Counted from the first letter of the stretch, positions 48,438 to 60,292 are shown. The stretch: DNA of 64,000 nt from Datisca glomerata (GCA_003255025.1 QANY01005876.1:138843-202842); one strand, 5' to 3'. Notes: generated by a model from the letters alone, not told the origin. Numbers and translations: made by a program.

Positions 48438-51400
48438 ATGTCAACCCCTTCACCGGGAGCGTCACCGGCACCGACGTCGCCGCCGTCTACCAACACGACC
48501 TCTCCCCCTCCGTCGACAACTATTTCTCCACCGCCACCAACAACCTCTGCCCCATCTCCTGCAACTCCCTCTCCGCCTCCGCCTGACACTGCGCCGGCAC
48601 CTACCACCCCGTCATCACCGCCACCTCCTACTACCCCTGCACCAGCTCCCCCTACTACATCTCCGCCATCTCCGTCTACGCCGTCGACTTCTCCGCCTCC
48701 CCCGAACTCTGTGACATCTCCGCCGCCTCCACCGTCTACTAACACCACAACTCCGCCAGGGGTGAGGAGTCCGCCGACGAGTGGTGGGACGCCCTCTACG
48801 CCTGCCAGAAGTCCGCCACCGCCTCCGTCGACCGATACATCTTCCTCATCTTCCGGGATCTCTACTGGGGTTGTTGTTGGGATCGCAATTGGTGGTGTAG
48901 CTATCATTGTGGTGCTAAGTCTTCTATTTCTGTGCTTTAGGAAGAAGAGTAGAAGGCGGGATGAAGAGGGTTACTTTGCGCCACCTCCACCACCTGGGCC
49001 TAAAGGTTTGAAATTCTTTACTCTAGATTCCTAAAAATATTTAGAATTTTCATCTGAACTTTTCACTGCCTTTTGATGTGTGCAATGGCTTTATTTCGGT
49101 TTGATTAGTTTGCTCTTCCATAATTTGCTTGAGAAATTATCAAATTTTGGCTTAATTTTCTTTTCAAGGGTTAATTACCAAATTCAAGTTGAGTTACGAA
49201 TTTTTACTCATCAAATTTAGATCTTTAAGTCTAGTTGGGAAAAAGATGCAATACTCTTGTGTTCATGTCACTACAGGCTACAGCTGCTCTTCAAGGTGGT
49301 TAATTTTTTTATGGGGATGGATACATTATTACATTTGCTTTCCACCTTTTTCGAATCCATCCCTCTACTTGACATTTTCAAAAGCTCATTTTAGTTTTAA
49401 GGAATCTCAAATAAAATTTTCGAAACAATGAAATATGAATGTTCTTGAATGATCCGCATTCCATTTATTTTCCATTACGTGTGAAAGTAAATCTTCTATT
49501 TTGGTTGGTGAATGTCAGATGACCGTTATGGTGGCCCTGCTCAGCAATGGCAACAAAATGCTCCTCCACCTGCAAATCCTCTTGTCGGAACATTCCCTAA
49601 GCCATCTCCTCCTCCTGGAAATGCATCGCGGCCACCTCATTCACCGGTGAATGTTCATACACCACCTCAGTCACTGCCACCACAACCTTATATAAGCAGC
49701 AGTGGAGGATCCGGCTCTAATTATTCCGGTTCTGAAAATCCTCTCCCTCCCCCTCCTCCACCTGGCTATGCTGTAGGTTTCTCAAAGAGTACCTTTACTT
49801 ATGAGGAATTAGCGATGGCGACAGACGGTTTCTCAGAAGCTAATCTCCTTGGCCAAGGTGGATTTGGTTATGTTCATAGAGGAGTCCTTCCTAATGGAAA
49901 GGAAGTAGCAGTCAAGCAGTTGAAAGCTGGAAGTGGACAAGGAGAGCGTGAGTTCCAGGCAGAGGTTGAGATAATTAGTCGAGTCCATCATAAGCATCTC
50001 GTCTCACTTGTTGGATATTGCATCACTGGATCCCAACGATTGCTAGTTTACGAGTTTGTCCCCAACTATACCTTGGAATTCCATTTGCACGGTATATAGT
50101 TTTTCCTTCTTTCTCTATTTACTTGCATATAAAAACATATTTCTTATCATGATACTGAAATATTTCTTATATCAGGGAAAGGACGGCCTACCATGGATTG
50201 GCCTACAAGATTGAAAATTGCTTTAGGATCTGCAAAAGGATTGGCATACCTTCATGAGGATTGTGAGTATTCAGTTTTTGCTGTTTTTTTTTTTTGTTTT
50301 CTTTCTGAAATTAGGATAATTGACTGTAGTGTAATATTGATTTTGTACTTCATCTGACATACTAATAATTTATATCTGTAGGCCATCCGAAAATCATCCA
50401 CCGTGACATCAAAGCAGCTAATATACTCTTGGATTTCAAGTTTGAGGCAATGGTATTAACTGAACACTGACTTGTAAAATTATATTCTTCGCATGACTGC
50501 AAACCATTAGTATACGAGCTAGATATATCTACCAAGACATTGTCTGGGACACTCTACCCTTAATGTTATTCTAATTTCAATGGATCTATTGCAAAAATAA
50601 GAAAGCTTATTAATGGGTGGTCTCCAGGTTCCTGTATCTCTATTATGCTGATTGAGATAGTGAACATGATATTATATTGCCAGGTTGCAGATTTTGGACT
50701 TGCGAAAATTTCTTCTGAAGTCAATACTCATGTATCCACCCGGGTGATGGGAACTTTTGGGTATGAATTATGGCCTCCTCATCGTTTTAATCGCTTCCAC
50801 ATTTTTGTCGCAGCAATTTACTTCTTCAGGACCCAAGCCTATAGCTATTGCACATGTATTTTTGGATAAGTTCATTGATTCCTAAAGGATTGGTGGATTG
50901 ATATCGAAATTGTAAACTCTTTTTATGCAGGTATCTAGCACCAGAATATGCTTCAAGTGGGAAACTCACAGATAAATCGGATGTTTTCTCCTTTGGGGTC
51001 ATGCTTTTGGAGTTGATTACCGGACGTCGACCTGTGGATGCAACTCAGTCTTATATAGAGGATAGTTTAGTGGACTGGGTTAGTTCTTGCTTTTTCTGAA
51101 AGATAACTCATTTGTCACCTTTACGTCCCAATTAAGTTTGATTCTTTTGTTTTTCATTAATGTGTGATGATAATGCTGATTTATTTTGGCATACACAGGC
51201 AAGACCCTTGCTTAATCGAGCATTGGAAGATGGAAACTTTGATGCTTTGGTTGATCCAAAGCTTCAAAACAGTTATAACCATAACGAGATGCAGCGCATG
51301 GTTGCATGTGCTGCCGCTTCCGTCCGTCATTCAGCTAGGCGTCGACCCCGGATGAGCCAGGTAATTAAATTATGGCTCAGTAATTCAAGCTTTATTTTTT

Positions 51401-53304
51401 ATTTCGAGTACATCACTCGACCAAGTGATGAGGTTATATTATTAGTTAAGTTAACACAAACACAATTTTCATAGAATGGTGTGATTTCATATTATATTCT
51501 CAGTGAAAATGAATAGAAATGATCCATGAACTATTTAGGGTTAGTTTGGTATGAGGAATGTTTATCAAGATTCTGGAAAAGTTTGGAAACCGCTGTTTGG
51601 TTGAAGAAAATTGATCGACAATTGATTCCAGGAATCTTCACTTCCCCTTCTTTGGAGGGTGTCTGAAACTCCCAGTTTTGGGAGGTTTCTAATTCCGATC
51701 TTCTTCTCCACTTTTTACTTCTAAAATAACTAACTCTTTTTCCCTTCCCACTAGCTCTCAAGGGAATATTTGGATAGTAGTAGAAAAATAGTTAACATCT
51801 CAATATTTTATCATAATCAAATTTTTTCAGATATTTTACTTTCTCGCAATTATAATCTAACAATCTTATCCGAAATTCATGTACTCTCAGTCTCATACCA
51901 ATCGAACCCTTAGGGTATGTTGGATATTGGAGATTCTAAAGGATATGCTTGGAATGTGAGTGTGTTTTAAATATATCTTTGTTTGGTTTGTTTTCTTTTT
52001 AGGCTTACAAGATTACCGGAATGCCAAGATACTCTCAATGGAGGGTATCTTGATACCCCTCTAAATTGAGGTGTATATTCATTCCAGGCATACACAAGCC
52101 CTTCTCTCTCTTCTGCCCTTCTCCTTCTCCCTCACTCATGAGCTCTAGCTTCAGCCGCAGCCCATGGTAAGCTGAGCTCTCCCTCTGATTTCTCTCTCTC
52201 CTTCTGCGCGAGTAAAGGCTGAGACTTGGGTTTTTTATGCAAGTAAATAAAAGATGTAATCCAACCATGTGCCCATATAAATCATTAAAAACAAAACAGA
52301 TCAATGGGCAATTGGAAGCAAAACAAAATTTGCAAAACTTAATCTTGCAAATGAAGAAATTGCCTCAAAATGAGACTTGGGTTTCTTTAGCTAAAGGTTG
52401 AAGAAGATGAGATTTTGTCACTCTGAAATTTTTTCTTTGCAGAAAATGGGTTTCTCTGCTAAAGGTTGAAGAAGACGTCGGTTTCTCTACCTTTTTTTCT
52501 TTGCAGAAAAATCAAGGAAATTACTCACAATAAAAAGGATTTTGTTATTATTTTATAATTTTATTTGAATAAAATTTGTAAAATTAGTTCAAGGGTAAAA
52601 CTGTAAAATGACAATTATACTTATAAAATCTTCTTTCATATTCCATCATAATAAACAAAATAATTTAACATCTTCATCATTAAATCATAACATTTTTCAG
52701 TATTAACAAACAAAGTAATCTTAACATTTTTCAGTATTAACAAACAAAGTAATCATATTTCAGTAATCTTATTTCAGAAATCATTTACTCACATCTCATA
52801 CCAAATGACTCCGTAGAGTTATTTAGTATTGCAATTTAGAAGTAGCATTGATTTTCGTTGGTGGCAGGCTGGCAGTGCCTGATGTTTATACTTGAATCTT
52901 TGATGTTAGGGCGCATGCGAAAAATCCCACGTTCGTATTATCGTGATTTTGAAGTGTGTTTCTCATATATATAACTATTACTTGTAACCAAACAGGTGGT
53001 TCGAGCATTGGAAGGAGATGCCTCCCTATCCGATCTGAACGAAGGAATAAGACCGGGTCATAGCACTGTTTACAGTTCTCAGGGGAGCTCGGATTACGAC
53101 ACGAGCCAATACAACGAGGACATGAAGAAATTCAGGAAGATGGCATTGGGAAGTCAGGAATACGGAGCGAGTAGCGAATACAGTGGACCGACGAGTGAAT
53201 ACGGTTTGTATCCATCAGGCACAAGCAGTGAAGGTCAAACCACCCGAGAAATGGAGTTGAAATCGTTGAAGAAAGACGGCCCAGGTTTCAGCGGAACCTC
53301 TTGA
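48438..53304 (+). CDS. PERK: Proline-rich receptor-like protein kinase (PERK family), 8 exons, 664 aa
   Basis: Exons: 48438-49005, 49519-50091, 50176-50262, 50382-50452, 50684-50760, 50931-51078, 51199-51360 and 52996-53304. All introns are GT-AG, phases agree and the frame closes at 53,304. Residues 1-140 are a Ser/Pro/Thr-rich extracellular region with many SPPP motifs and no clear signal peptide, usual for PERKs. Residues 144-167 are a hydrophobic membrane span followed by basic RKKSRRR. The cytosolic juxtamembrane region is also proline-rich. The kinase starts near 282 (FTYEEL): glycine loop GQGGFG 301-306, ATP Lys 322, catalytic HRDIKAAN 416-423, DFG 436-438, APE-like LAPEY near 461. All catalytic residues are present, so it should be an active Ser/Thr kinase. 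The C-terminal tail ([23 protein letters not shown]) resembles the PERK4-7 group. PERKs are thought to sense cell-wall state at the plasma membrane. Start chosen as the first ATG of the open exon. Confidence 0.95.
51539..52818. mobile_element. Probable hAT-type insertion in the last intron of the receptor kinase gene
   Basis: The 1.64-kb last intron contains a ~1.28-kb segment flanked by ctatttag (51,531-51,538) and ttatttag (52,819-52,826), an 8-bp duplication with one change. Its ends are inverted copies around tttggtatgag: ggttagtttggtatgag at the left and ctcataccaaatgactccg at the right. A second inward-facing ctcatacca word near 51,893, followed by aaccctta, suggests a smaller element nested or abutting inside. 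The interior has repeated gacttgggtttct and gctaaaggttgaagaaga words (52,205-52,480). Splice sites of the host intron are untouched. Confidence 0.6.
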
Positions 53305-54552
53305 CGAACATGACGAACTGAACATCACGTTTTCTGTAATTAGAAAGGAAATACGAAAGGAGGTTTGTTGTTCTGTTTGGTTCGAAAGAAAATCGAAACG
53401 AGCTTTGATCTGCTTGAAGTAACAATTCTTTTTTTGCTTTACTACTACTATTATTATTATTATTTTTTCACCTTGTATTTATAATGGTATATACCACAAA
53501 TTACATGGAAACTTCTTCAAATTCCTTGAATTTTAATTTGCTTTTGAGTTTGATCAATTTAAAGTGTTCTAATTTTATCAATTATCCTCTGTATTATCAT
53601 ACTTCAGGAGAATATAACCTCATTCATTATTCATTATTGTACATTATGATTGCAGGCCGTCACCCTTATTCCTCACGTCTGTGTTAAAATACACGGGAGA
53701 TTTTTTTTCTTTAAAGAAATTTGGAATTCTAATCTTACACCATTTACCATCTTTTCTCATTTCATAATATCGAGAAGTTATTATGTCTAGCGACCACAAT
53801 ATAACCATGAGATTCACATTCTTCAACTCTGATATGAATAATTCAGATCTCACCAACATCATAATAGAATGATAGTCTGCACTCGGTCCCCCTGTCCTTA
53901 TATTTTTAAAATTCTACCTCTTCAAATTTGACATAAAATTTGAATTGTATATCAGTTTGTACCAATCAGAGGTACTTAGTTGAGTGATATACCAGTGCTT
54001 TTTATGCAAACTACCTCAACTACAAAACCATTTGATAGTGTTATTCCTTTCTAGATCACTCTTGTTAATTTCTAGAAATTGTTTTCCAATTAAAGAAGGT
54101 AAGACAATTGATTGAAAACAACAATTCTACACAACACCATAGTCCTCAACACTATATCATGTGATGTCATATGTGACATGAGACTACACATTCATATTAT
54201 AATCAGAAATTTTTCTTGTCAGATTTTATTTTACACATGATGCCAAGATATGAGGAAAAAATAAAAAGCAAACTCATACAAAGGGATGAGCATCATGTTG
54301 TAACATAACATTTTTCTTCTGAAACACGAGAATGTATGGATAAATCTCAGGTGTATGTTGTGTTCACCGTATTGAACAATCGTTCGGATACAAACGCTTG
54401 AAAAAATCAATCATTTCAATTTTGGAACCCAAATGTGGCAAATTCCCCCCGGGGGGGTGTGAGTAATTCTTTGAGTTATTTCAATCTCGGAAACAAAAGC
54501 ATTTGCGGTTGATATTCTGAAGAGTATGAGGCAAAAAGAAGGCTGTCACAAG
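53305..54552. other. Convergent intergenic region and 3' UTRs
   Basis: This holds the 3' untranslated regions of the receptor kinase gene (plus strand) and the Mpv17-family gene (minus strand). A (TTA)n run lies at 53,449-53,461. A perfect palindrome of six C followed by six G lies at 54,445-54,456. I see no coding sequence. Confidence 0.6.
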
Positions 54553-56252
54553 TTATGATTTGCCATGATCACTACGTTCCTTTAGAGAGTACAAAGAAGT
54601 GAATCTCTGCTTCCAAGCAGCATCCTTTTGCTGTTCAATCCATGACAAGAAACCACTGTCCAACAAGCAGAATATGTTAACATACAGGAGTTGGTACCTC
54701 ACCGGTACATACCTGAAATTTACAACCTGAACAATAGGCCAAAGTCCACCCTCCAAAATCAAGGCTGGCACAAAATCCCTCTTCAAATCCTCTTTTACTT
54801 GTGGAGCATTCTTGCCATTGGCAAATCCCATATATGTGAAAAACACGAACAAATCGAATGGGCCGAAGATAAGACCATCCATCGCTACTTTTGCTGCAAC
54901 AAATCTAGCTGATTTTGGATGTAGTTGAAGCCTCAGCTTTATAAATCGGTCTAACCCTTCGTACCTACAATAAGAAAAGGCGGTATAAAAAACCCAAATC
55001 TTCAAAAGATCTACTATATTATAGAACATAAATGTACTCAGCTTATGAATTTGGTAATCTTAGTCAATCAAGGTCTTAAGGATCTGGGGAGTTAATCAAA
55101 AGGAACGAAATTAAAAACAGCTATATCTTTTTAATCCAGCAACTGCATTTATCAGGGCAGCTGTTAATATGAGCAGTAGCAGATATGCGGATGATATAAA
55201 CCAAAGAAAGAGGATGGGAAACAAACCAGAAGTGACCAACTGGTCCAACAAAGCCAAACCCGAACATACTTGTAATAGCTACACGTTTCCAGTTGATTTT
55301 GAATTCCAAATCAGCATCCTGCTGCATGAACATACGTTATAATTCGAATAATGAAATAGTAGCTGGTTAATGATAAAAGATATCTCGATTGAATACGCGA
55401 TGACCCGGGTTAAAAAAGACGGTTCAAATGAAACGCAGGGGTTATAGCTTAACATTTCCATATCTTACTTTATCAATGATGTCCTAAATTTTAATTTGTA
55501 GAAATCATTAACTGAAACTGATGGGAATCTAGAAATTCAATGTTATGGCTACATTGAAATCTTTACCTCTCTGGACCTCCAGAGAAGTAGTGATTTTAAA
55601 GTTTCTGAAAATGGCAAAGAGCGATACCTAGGGCAGACGGAGGAAATATGAAAGAAACGAAACATCATTTTGTTCTTTTTAGCACACCCAAATGGATAAC
55701 TGAAAGGCAGGCTCAGTGAAATTGCCCCCCCTCCCCATACTGTATCACTGATAGCGATGGCTTTTCTTTCCTCCTTTCAGATGAACAATTTATATCTTTT
55801 TTCAAAACAGAACATATTTGTAGAATATTCAGATAGGCATAAAGAATCTAAAACAACTTGAGAATTATCATAACCAGAAGCCGGCAAAGATACAATCTAC
55901 ACAAATAGATCGGACAGAAACAATGAACAGTATTATAAGAATAAGATAGATACCCAATTCAAATGGACAAAGATTTTAGCTGAAAGAAAGTAAATCAAAG
56001 ACGGGACATAACGCAGTAAGACGGATTAACATATAAAGGGCTATTGCAAAAGAATAATTAAAGAAGTAATGGAAAATTGGGTTTCTTAAAGGTGATGCTC
56101 ACAGTATTTTGAAGAGGCTTTGTTGCTGTAGACTGAGTTATGTATTGGGCTGCAATGTCGCCAATGCCCCATAGAAAGCCGGAGCTGATGACCTGAGTCT
56201 TCACCGGGTGAGAAGCGAGGCAGTTCTGGTACCAATTCCACAGCCTTAACAT
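54553..56252 (-). CDS. Mpv17/PMP22-family membrane protein, 3 exons, 217 aa
   Basis: Minus-strand exons are 56252-56103, 55318-55227 and 54964-54553, with GT-AG introns and a closed frame. The start MLRLWNWYQNCLASHPVKTQ is the family's usual N-terminus. The family motifs follow in order: FLWGIGDIAAQYI, then RVAITSMFGFGFVGPVGHFWY, then KVAMDGLIFGP, and near the end a W-P...Q..NF..VP..Y (PIVQVVNFRYVPVRYQ), followed by SWIEQQKD. About four hydrophobic segments are expected. Members sit in peroxisomal, plastid or mitochondrial inner membranes and are thought to act as small-solute channels; the compartment is not decidable here. It resembles Arabidopsis At3g24570 as I recall it. An upstream in-frame ATG at 56,330 would add 26 Ser/Arg-rich residues from the GA/CG-repeat leader. 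I reject it because the family begins at the downstream Met. Confidence 0.93.
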
Positions 56253-56340
56253 TGTGTGCGCGCGCGCGCGTGAGAGAGAGGGAGAGATGAATTGATAGGG
56301 AGTGGGAGAGAGACTACGTGTTGAACCCATATCCTATTCA
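56253..56340 (-). promoter_or_regulatory. 5' leader of the Mpv17-family gene with (CG)n and (GA)n tracts
   Basis: Just upstream of the start codon the sequence holds gtgtgcgcgcgcgcgcgtg (56,254-56,272) and a run of gagagaga. Alternating CG/TG tracts can adopt Z-DNA and are unusual in this AT-rich window. Confidence 0.6.
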
Positions 56341-57080
56341 TGACCATTTCGGCTCCAGGAGGTCTGACAGTCTACTATCGTAGCTGTAAACTTTGTATAA
56401 AGACCTTGCTCTTCTATTATTAGATGAAGCCTGATATATAGCATAAAAATATTAAGTGTTAGGCAAGAAACTGTTCTTGGCAAGAAAATGAGATTAATTA
56501 ATTTTTTACTAATGAGATATTAATGCTAATGGTCAATAATTTTTTATGAGATTATTGACGGATGGAAATCAATGCCACTTAGTCAAAAACCATATTTTTG
56601 GAAGTATTGGTAAATCATACTTTGGGCGGGTTGTAGTTTGGGACGGCCTATTTTTGGTCTTTGGTCTGTTTCTAGACCGGATTTATTAGACCCAAAATTT
56701 TCACTTTCTAGGCTTGAAGCTCAACCCAGTTTTATTTAATCTGGTCTCAATTCCAAATAATGGGAAGGGCTTATCAGGTTTTGATTTTTCGGACTTTTTT
56801 ACATCCCTAGATGAAGGGAACCTTCAGGGTACCAGTGCCGGAGTAATACCACCTTTTGATCACCCTACCTTGGACCTACACGAGGTAATTTAAGGATGTG
56901 GTCTATAAGGGTGAGCTACGAATAAATCAACTTGATAGGTATCTAGGTGATACCGATACATCGCTGGTATCTTCAAACTTTCTTTAACGGACAATTTATA
57001 GTACTAGAATCTTAAATACGTTGACATCTTAATATTTGAAAAATTGGTATTAGGAAAAATAATTTAGAATATGATAATAT
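56341..57080. other. Intergenic DNA with decayed repeat
   Basis: The segment 56,600-56,830 is rich in words such as gggacggcc, tctagaccgg and acatccctag. These resemble the ends and interiors of hAT MITEs like those at 27.4 and 33.0 kb, but no duplication could be found. No gene is seen. Confidence 0.4.
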
Positions 57081-57084
57081 TTTT

Positions 57085-57330
57085 TTTTGATCAGGTCAGG
57101 AGTAGCTCATGTCTATTGAGTTGGCCTAATAAAAAAATTCATGTCTTATATCATTTTTTATTTAATAACTTAATTAAATTTATGGTGAGTTTCACTAGAA
57201 GTGTTTAATTTGGTTGCACTCATCATAATTTAAATTAAACATAAAAAAATATCACATAACATTTTTTTATTGGACTAACTCAATAGTCAGAAGGAGCTCC
57301 TCTTGATCAAATCAAGAGAGAAGTATTTTC
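57085..57330. repeat. Imperfect inverted repeat, MITE-like
   Basis: The left arm (about 57,088-57,136) reads ttttgatcaggtcaggag, then tattgagttggcctaat and an A run. The right arm (about 57,264-57,320) reads a T run, attggactaactcaatag, then aggagctcctcttgatcaaat, which is its approximate reverse complement. The total is about 245 bp. No clear target-site duplication could be read. Confidence 0.5.
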
Positions 57331-57482
57331 CTTTAAAAAAATAGGTGACATTGAATTTGGAGTTTTGGTCACTTTTCAACATTTTATCCATCTTTAAATT
57401 ACTTATTAGTGTCCAAAAATATGAGGTTGCTTCTTAGAATATTCAATTAATGTCAAAAGAGCTACTTGTAGCGCCCAAATTG

Positions 57483-57776
57483 TTAGACATTGCAAGTTCA
57501 GAAGGGTAACAATGTCATTTCAAGGATAAATGGATAGAAATTTCAAGTTTTGCAAAATTATCAAATTTCCAAATCCACTTTACAAATGGACCGAAGATCC
57601 CGTAATTACTTTTTTACCCAAATTGTTACTTAGACATTGCAAGTTGAGAAGGGTAACAATATCATTTCAAGGATAAATGGATAGAAATTTCAAGTTTTGC
57701 AAAATTATCAAATTTCCAAAGCCACTTTACAAATGGACCGAAGATCCCGTAATTACTTTTTTACCGGAATTACCCA
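57483..57776. repeat. 147-bp tandem duplication
   Basis: The segment starting ttagacattgcaagtt, passing through ggtaacaatgtcatttcaagg and ggaccgaagatcccgtaatt, occurs twice in direct succession with an offset of 147 bp and only a handful of differences. It is recent and non-coding. Confidence 0.92.
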
Positions 57777-58490
57777 GATCCGAACATTGAGAACAAATGG
57801 GGGAAGCTTTGAACAATTGATATCTAATATACAACATGGATCTTAATTCCTATGAGCATTCGGCTATTTCAGTAGAGCTCTCACGTAGTCACGTTGGTTG
57901 TTCTCCATATTTCCTAAGCTACGTGAGCATATAACCAAGCCCAAGTCTATGGTGTTGAAGGTGTTGAAGCTAAGTAACTTGCAGGGATGCGTAGAATTTT
58001 TATGAATCAATCAAACCGAACAGAATAAATTCAACCCAAAATGATTTGGTCAATTCTTTTTCTATTATAATTATAATCAATTCAATTAATTTAAATAACT
58101 AAACTTTTAGTTCAATTATATTAACAATAAACATATATTCAATTCAAGCTGATTACAACCACTTTTTAATAATATACATATAAATTAAATATAGTAAATT
58201 ATTAAAATTTTAATAATTAGACATATATTATTAAGAAGTATACATAATTTAATAATTAAAAATATATATTAATTGAGATGAATGTTGATATTTTCTAAAA
58301 ATTTTATAATTATAACCAAACCGATTATAAATAATCAAATTGAACCAATTACTTCAATTTCATTCAATTCGATTCTTTTAGTGTCTTTTGGTTACACCAG
58401 TTCGATTCAGTTCAATCTTACTAACCGATCAAACTGAACCATACATATCACACAAAAATACTTCCTAGCATTAACTTGATTGAATAAGTA
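57777..58490. other. AT-rich intergenic DNA
   Basis: The segment 57,985-58,450 alternates words such as aaccgaac, caattcgatt and ggttacaccagttcgattcag, suggesting a decayed hAT-MITE relative. No gene is seen. Confidence 0.4.
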
Positions 58491-60200
58491 GAATTGACTT
58501 TTAAGTATAGGGTGCGCGCCTGTTTCTGTCCAATTCCTTCCCCATCCGATGTGAAGATGCTATCTTTCTCACCTTCGAGTAAAAGAAAACCTCGTCCGTC
58601 ACGTACCGGTTTCTTGCGCTGCTTTTTGATAACCGTTGGAAGAACTAGCAGGATCGATGATTGTCCTAAAAAGAATCACCAGATAGAGCATCTTAACAGA
58701 CCATGACAAATGGCGAAGCAAGTATGATAATTGTGTGGTGCTTAGTCGCGTGTCTAGCCATGGCCACTGGTGTCCAAGTGAGGAATATGATATGTTACAG
58801 AAGTTTGTAGGCTCAGAGAAATTTCTGGGGCAAAAGAAAAACGAAATAATTAAGGTTTTCAGCTCACAAAGAACATGTTCCAACATATGATACAACCAGG
58901 AATTCTGAGACCCATACAGATGAATTTCATATCAACAAGAATAGATACAGATAATACTATATGTTGTTGTGGTAAAGGAATCCTTGCTAGCAATAAAATT
59001 CTTTCCTTGATGAACTTCTAGGATTCCAAAGTGTACGTCTCTCATTGAAAAAATGGCGTCTTATCAAAGTACATCTAAAAATTTGGGTCGATATTAGCCC
59101 TATATTCATAGACAGCAGCCGGAAGGTCAATATTAGCCCTTTGTTCAGCAAAAGAATCCTCTTAGACTAGGGAACGAACTGTTTAAGGCCCTCGGCTAGC
59201 TAATTGCTTCACCCCTAAGGTTCACTCACGATTGTGTCCCAACGACTCTGTGATTGACCCTGAAAATGGCAATTTCTTTCACTCTGCACAAATAGTTTCT
59301 AGTTTACGTAGAATGACATTGGGCCTTTCACGAAGCTATTACTGTTGGCAGCTCAAGCTATCCACAATAATTAGTACTCAATTGCAATAATATTCTCATC
59401 ATAACAATAGATCTGCTCAGAAATTAGGATACCAAAATTACGCACTCCTGAAAATCAAGTTGAATTGCTTGTAGAGGAACACAAAATATTTTGCAGAAAT
59501 GGAAATCAGACCCAGAATGTCAAATTACATTTTGCAGCTTCCAAAATTAACTAGTTATCAAAAGAAGATTTCTTTTTACAAACCACAATGGAATACGCAG
59601 AATGGGTAATCAGATAGGAGCGAAAGACTATAAAAATGTATTAATCAGAGAAATCTCATCTGAACTATGCTTCTTAATCATCATTTAACCCATTCGGATA
59701 ACATTTGATTATAGAAAAGCAAAATAACAAGCCGAGGAAGGTAAAGCCTCAGAAGGAAGGCAGTAGTAGTAAATGTAATCAAGGGTTTTCATACATTTCA
59801 ATTACCATAGCTTGCATCATAGGCTTAGCCACATCCCAACATAAAAGCCAAATTCACAATCACTGAAAGAACAACATTTATCATTTTAAACAGACCGAAT
59901 CCTTCAAACCTTCAGGGTTAAGCAGATTTAAAATACGATTTTACCTTTTTATCCTACCTTAGTTATCGGTAAACAAACAAAAAGCAGAAGGAGAGTTATG
60001 CAAAAGATGCATTGAAACGGCCTCATAGAGAAGATTAGGATGTTCATCATAGATTATTCAGACATATGCTTGTCTTTTGAATTAATGCATAATCATAGGC
60101 CGAATAGGAAAAAAACTTAAAAGTCCAATCAAAATCACAAAAAGCAATATCAGAAAACAAATGGAGCAAAAAAAACGAGGAAGGAAAGGGACTCAGAATA
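58491..60200 (-). other. Probable body of a minus-strand transcription unit, no protein recognised
   Basis: Downstream (minus strand) of the promoter at about 60,475-60,520 and the snoRNA candidate. Open frames are at most 98 codons and match no family I know (for example minus 58,599-58,895 and plus 58,494-58,706). This is consistent with a non-coding snoRNA host transcript, or with a small spliced gene whose exons I cannot identify. This stretch is less AT-rich than the transposon-derived DNA. Confidence 0.3.
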
Positions 60201-60207
60201 TGGGTGG

Positions 60208-60292
60208 TGATATATCAGGATGGTCGTCAAGGCCATGTACACAGCCATTACGACGAACGAGACCTTATGATAATGAGTCATCACCGTCCCTC
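60208..60292 (-). ncRNA. C/D-box snoRNA candidate guiding 18S rRNA methylation
   Basis: On the minus strand the order is a C box gtgatga (60,284-60,278), a guide aggtctcgttcgt (60,265-60,253), and a D box ctga (60,218-60,215). From C to D is 70 nt, a normal size. The 13-nt guide is fully complementary to acgaacgagacct, which I recognise from memory as part of a highly conserved 3'-major-domain segment of plant 18S rRNA (aacgaacgagacctcag). The internal D' box next to the guide is not canonical (cgta or a variant), and the terminal stem is weak (ggg...ccc). From memory, vertebrate U61 targets this neighbourhood, but I have not confirmed orthology. It lies about 180 bases downstream of a TATA/telo-box promoter, as expected for plant snoRNA genes. 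Confidence 0.6.

Noticed and set aside
48395..48907. 170-codon Gly/Val/Asp-rich minus-strand frame
   Set aside because: It is the antisense shadow of the proline-rich first exon of the receptor kinase. Gly-rich antisense frames are expected from CCN-rich sequence.
51531..51761. 76-codon minus-strand frame in the receptor kinase's last intron
   Set aside because: It lies inside the inferred transposon-derived insertion and has no recognisable domain.
59644..59690. Second C/D-like pair (tgatga...ctga) on the minus strand with a short ttaa stem
   Set aside because: Only about 39 nt lie between the boxes, too short for a normal C/D snoRNA, and I could not recognise an rRNA guide.
60249..60270. 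Possible 18S rRNA pseudogene fragment on the plus strand (acgaacgagacct)
   Set aside because: The match is only 13 bases and stops sharply, while C and D boxes flank it at the right spacing. A snoRNA guide explains it better.
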